Source: Chloroflexia bacterium (GTDB taxonomy: Bacteria > Chloroflexota > Chloroflexia > Thermomicrobiales > JALYUS01). From it: a stretch of 5,844 nt of DNA. Shown here one piece after another: positions 5,785-5,844 of the stretch. The stretch is taken from the NCBI GenBank assembly GCA_025924435.1, contig JAICIL010000287.1:1-5844 (forward strand), in the 5' to 3' direction. The number at the start of each line of letters is the position of its first letter. Position 1 is the stretch's first letter. The notes under the pieces were generated by a model, which did not search any database, was not told the DNA's origin, and saw nothing but the letters and a program-made list of their open reading frames with translations. The position numbers and the translations under genes are program-made.

Positions 5785-5844
5785 TCAGGGAGCCGCCGCA
5801 CCGAGGCGGGCGAAGCGCTCGGCGGCGGCGGCGAGGGTCTCGGG
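5785..5844 (-). CDS. Possible C-terminal end of a convergent gene (partial)
   Basis: Reading the minus strand from the window edge gives 19 codons with a helical Ala/Glu/Arg/Leu-rich composition (PETLAAAAERFARLG) ending at TGA in 5785-5787. The stop lies 22 nt from the stop of the DinB-like gene, a normal spacing for convergent genes. Other frames are also open over this short stretch, and the fragment is too short to assign a family. Confidence 0.45.
   Translation of the reverse strand, partial: PETLAAAAERFARLGAAAP

Overview
The window is high-GC bacterial DNA, probably from a Chloroflexota-type organism or a similar high-GC environmental lineage. The case rests on an FMN-riboswitch-controlled ThiY/NMT1-like transporter of the RibXY kind, a membrane-anchored sulfite-oxidase-family molybdoenzyme, and dispersed palindromic repeats typical of large environmental genomes. 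The taxonomic call is an inference and is weak.

Layout from left to right. (1) Bases 2-667 (+) hold the 3' part of an unusual ORF. Its first ~70 residues read as the sugar-isomerase (SIS) domain of a phosphoheptose isomerase (GmhA). From there to the stop it reads as the C-terminal half of a D-2-hydroxyacid dehydrogenase, so it is a real fusion or an assembly chimera. (2) Bases 674-830 hold a 157-nt nested palindrome with a perfect 30-bp outer stem, between convergent genes. (3) Bases 836-2623 (-) encode a five-TM, membrane-anchored molybdopterin oxidoreductase. (4) Bases 2701-2800 hold a second palindrome of the same family, whose arms show compensatory changes relative to the first. (5) Bases 2811-3842 (-) encode a lipoprotein substrate-binding protein (RibY-like). 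(6) Bases 3847-4683 (-) encode an ABC permease (RibX-like), with its stop 4 nt from the RibY start codon. (7) Bases 4684-5092 are the minus-strand leader of that operon: a consensus sigma70-type promoter, a complete FMN riboswitch, an inserted palindromic repeat, an intrinsic terminator and a hairpin over the ribosome binding site. (8) Bases 5190-5762 (+) encode a DinB-like four-helix protein, divergent from the flavin operon. (9) Bases 5785-5844 may be the last codons of a convergent minus-strand gene.

The coherent functional unit is the minus-strand operon: promoter, FMN riboswitch, ribX, ribY. It is best read as FMN-repressed uptake of riboflavin or a flavin precursor. No ATPase subunit is visible in the window. 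The molybdoenzyme gene lies next downstream on the same strand, but it is separated by a palindrome and has its own plausible -10 box and ribosome binding site, so it is probably a separate unit. The most unusual items are the in-register SIS/dehydrogenase chimera, the co-varying pair of long palindromes, and the repeat lodged between the aptamer and the terminator of the riboswitch.
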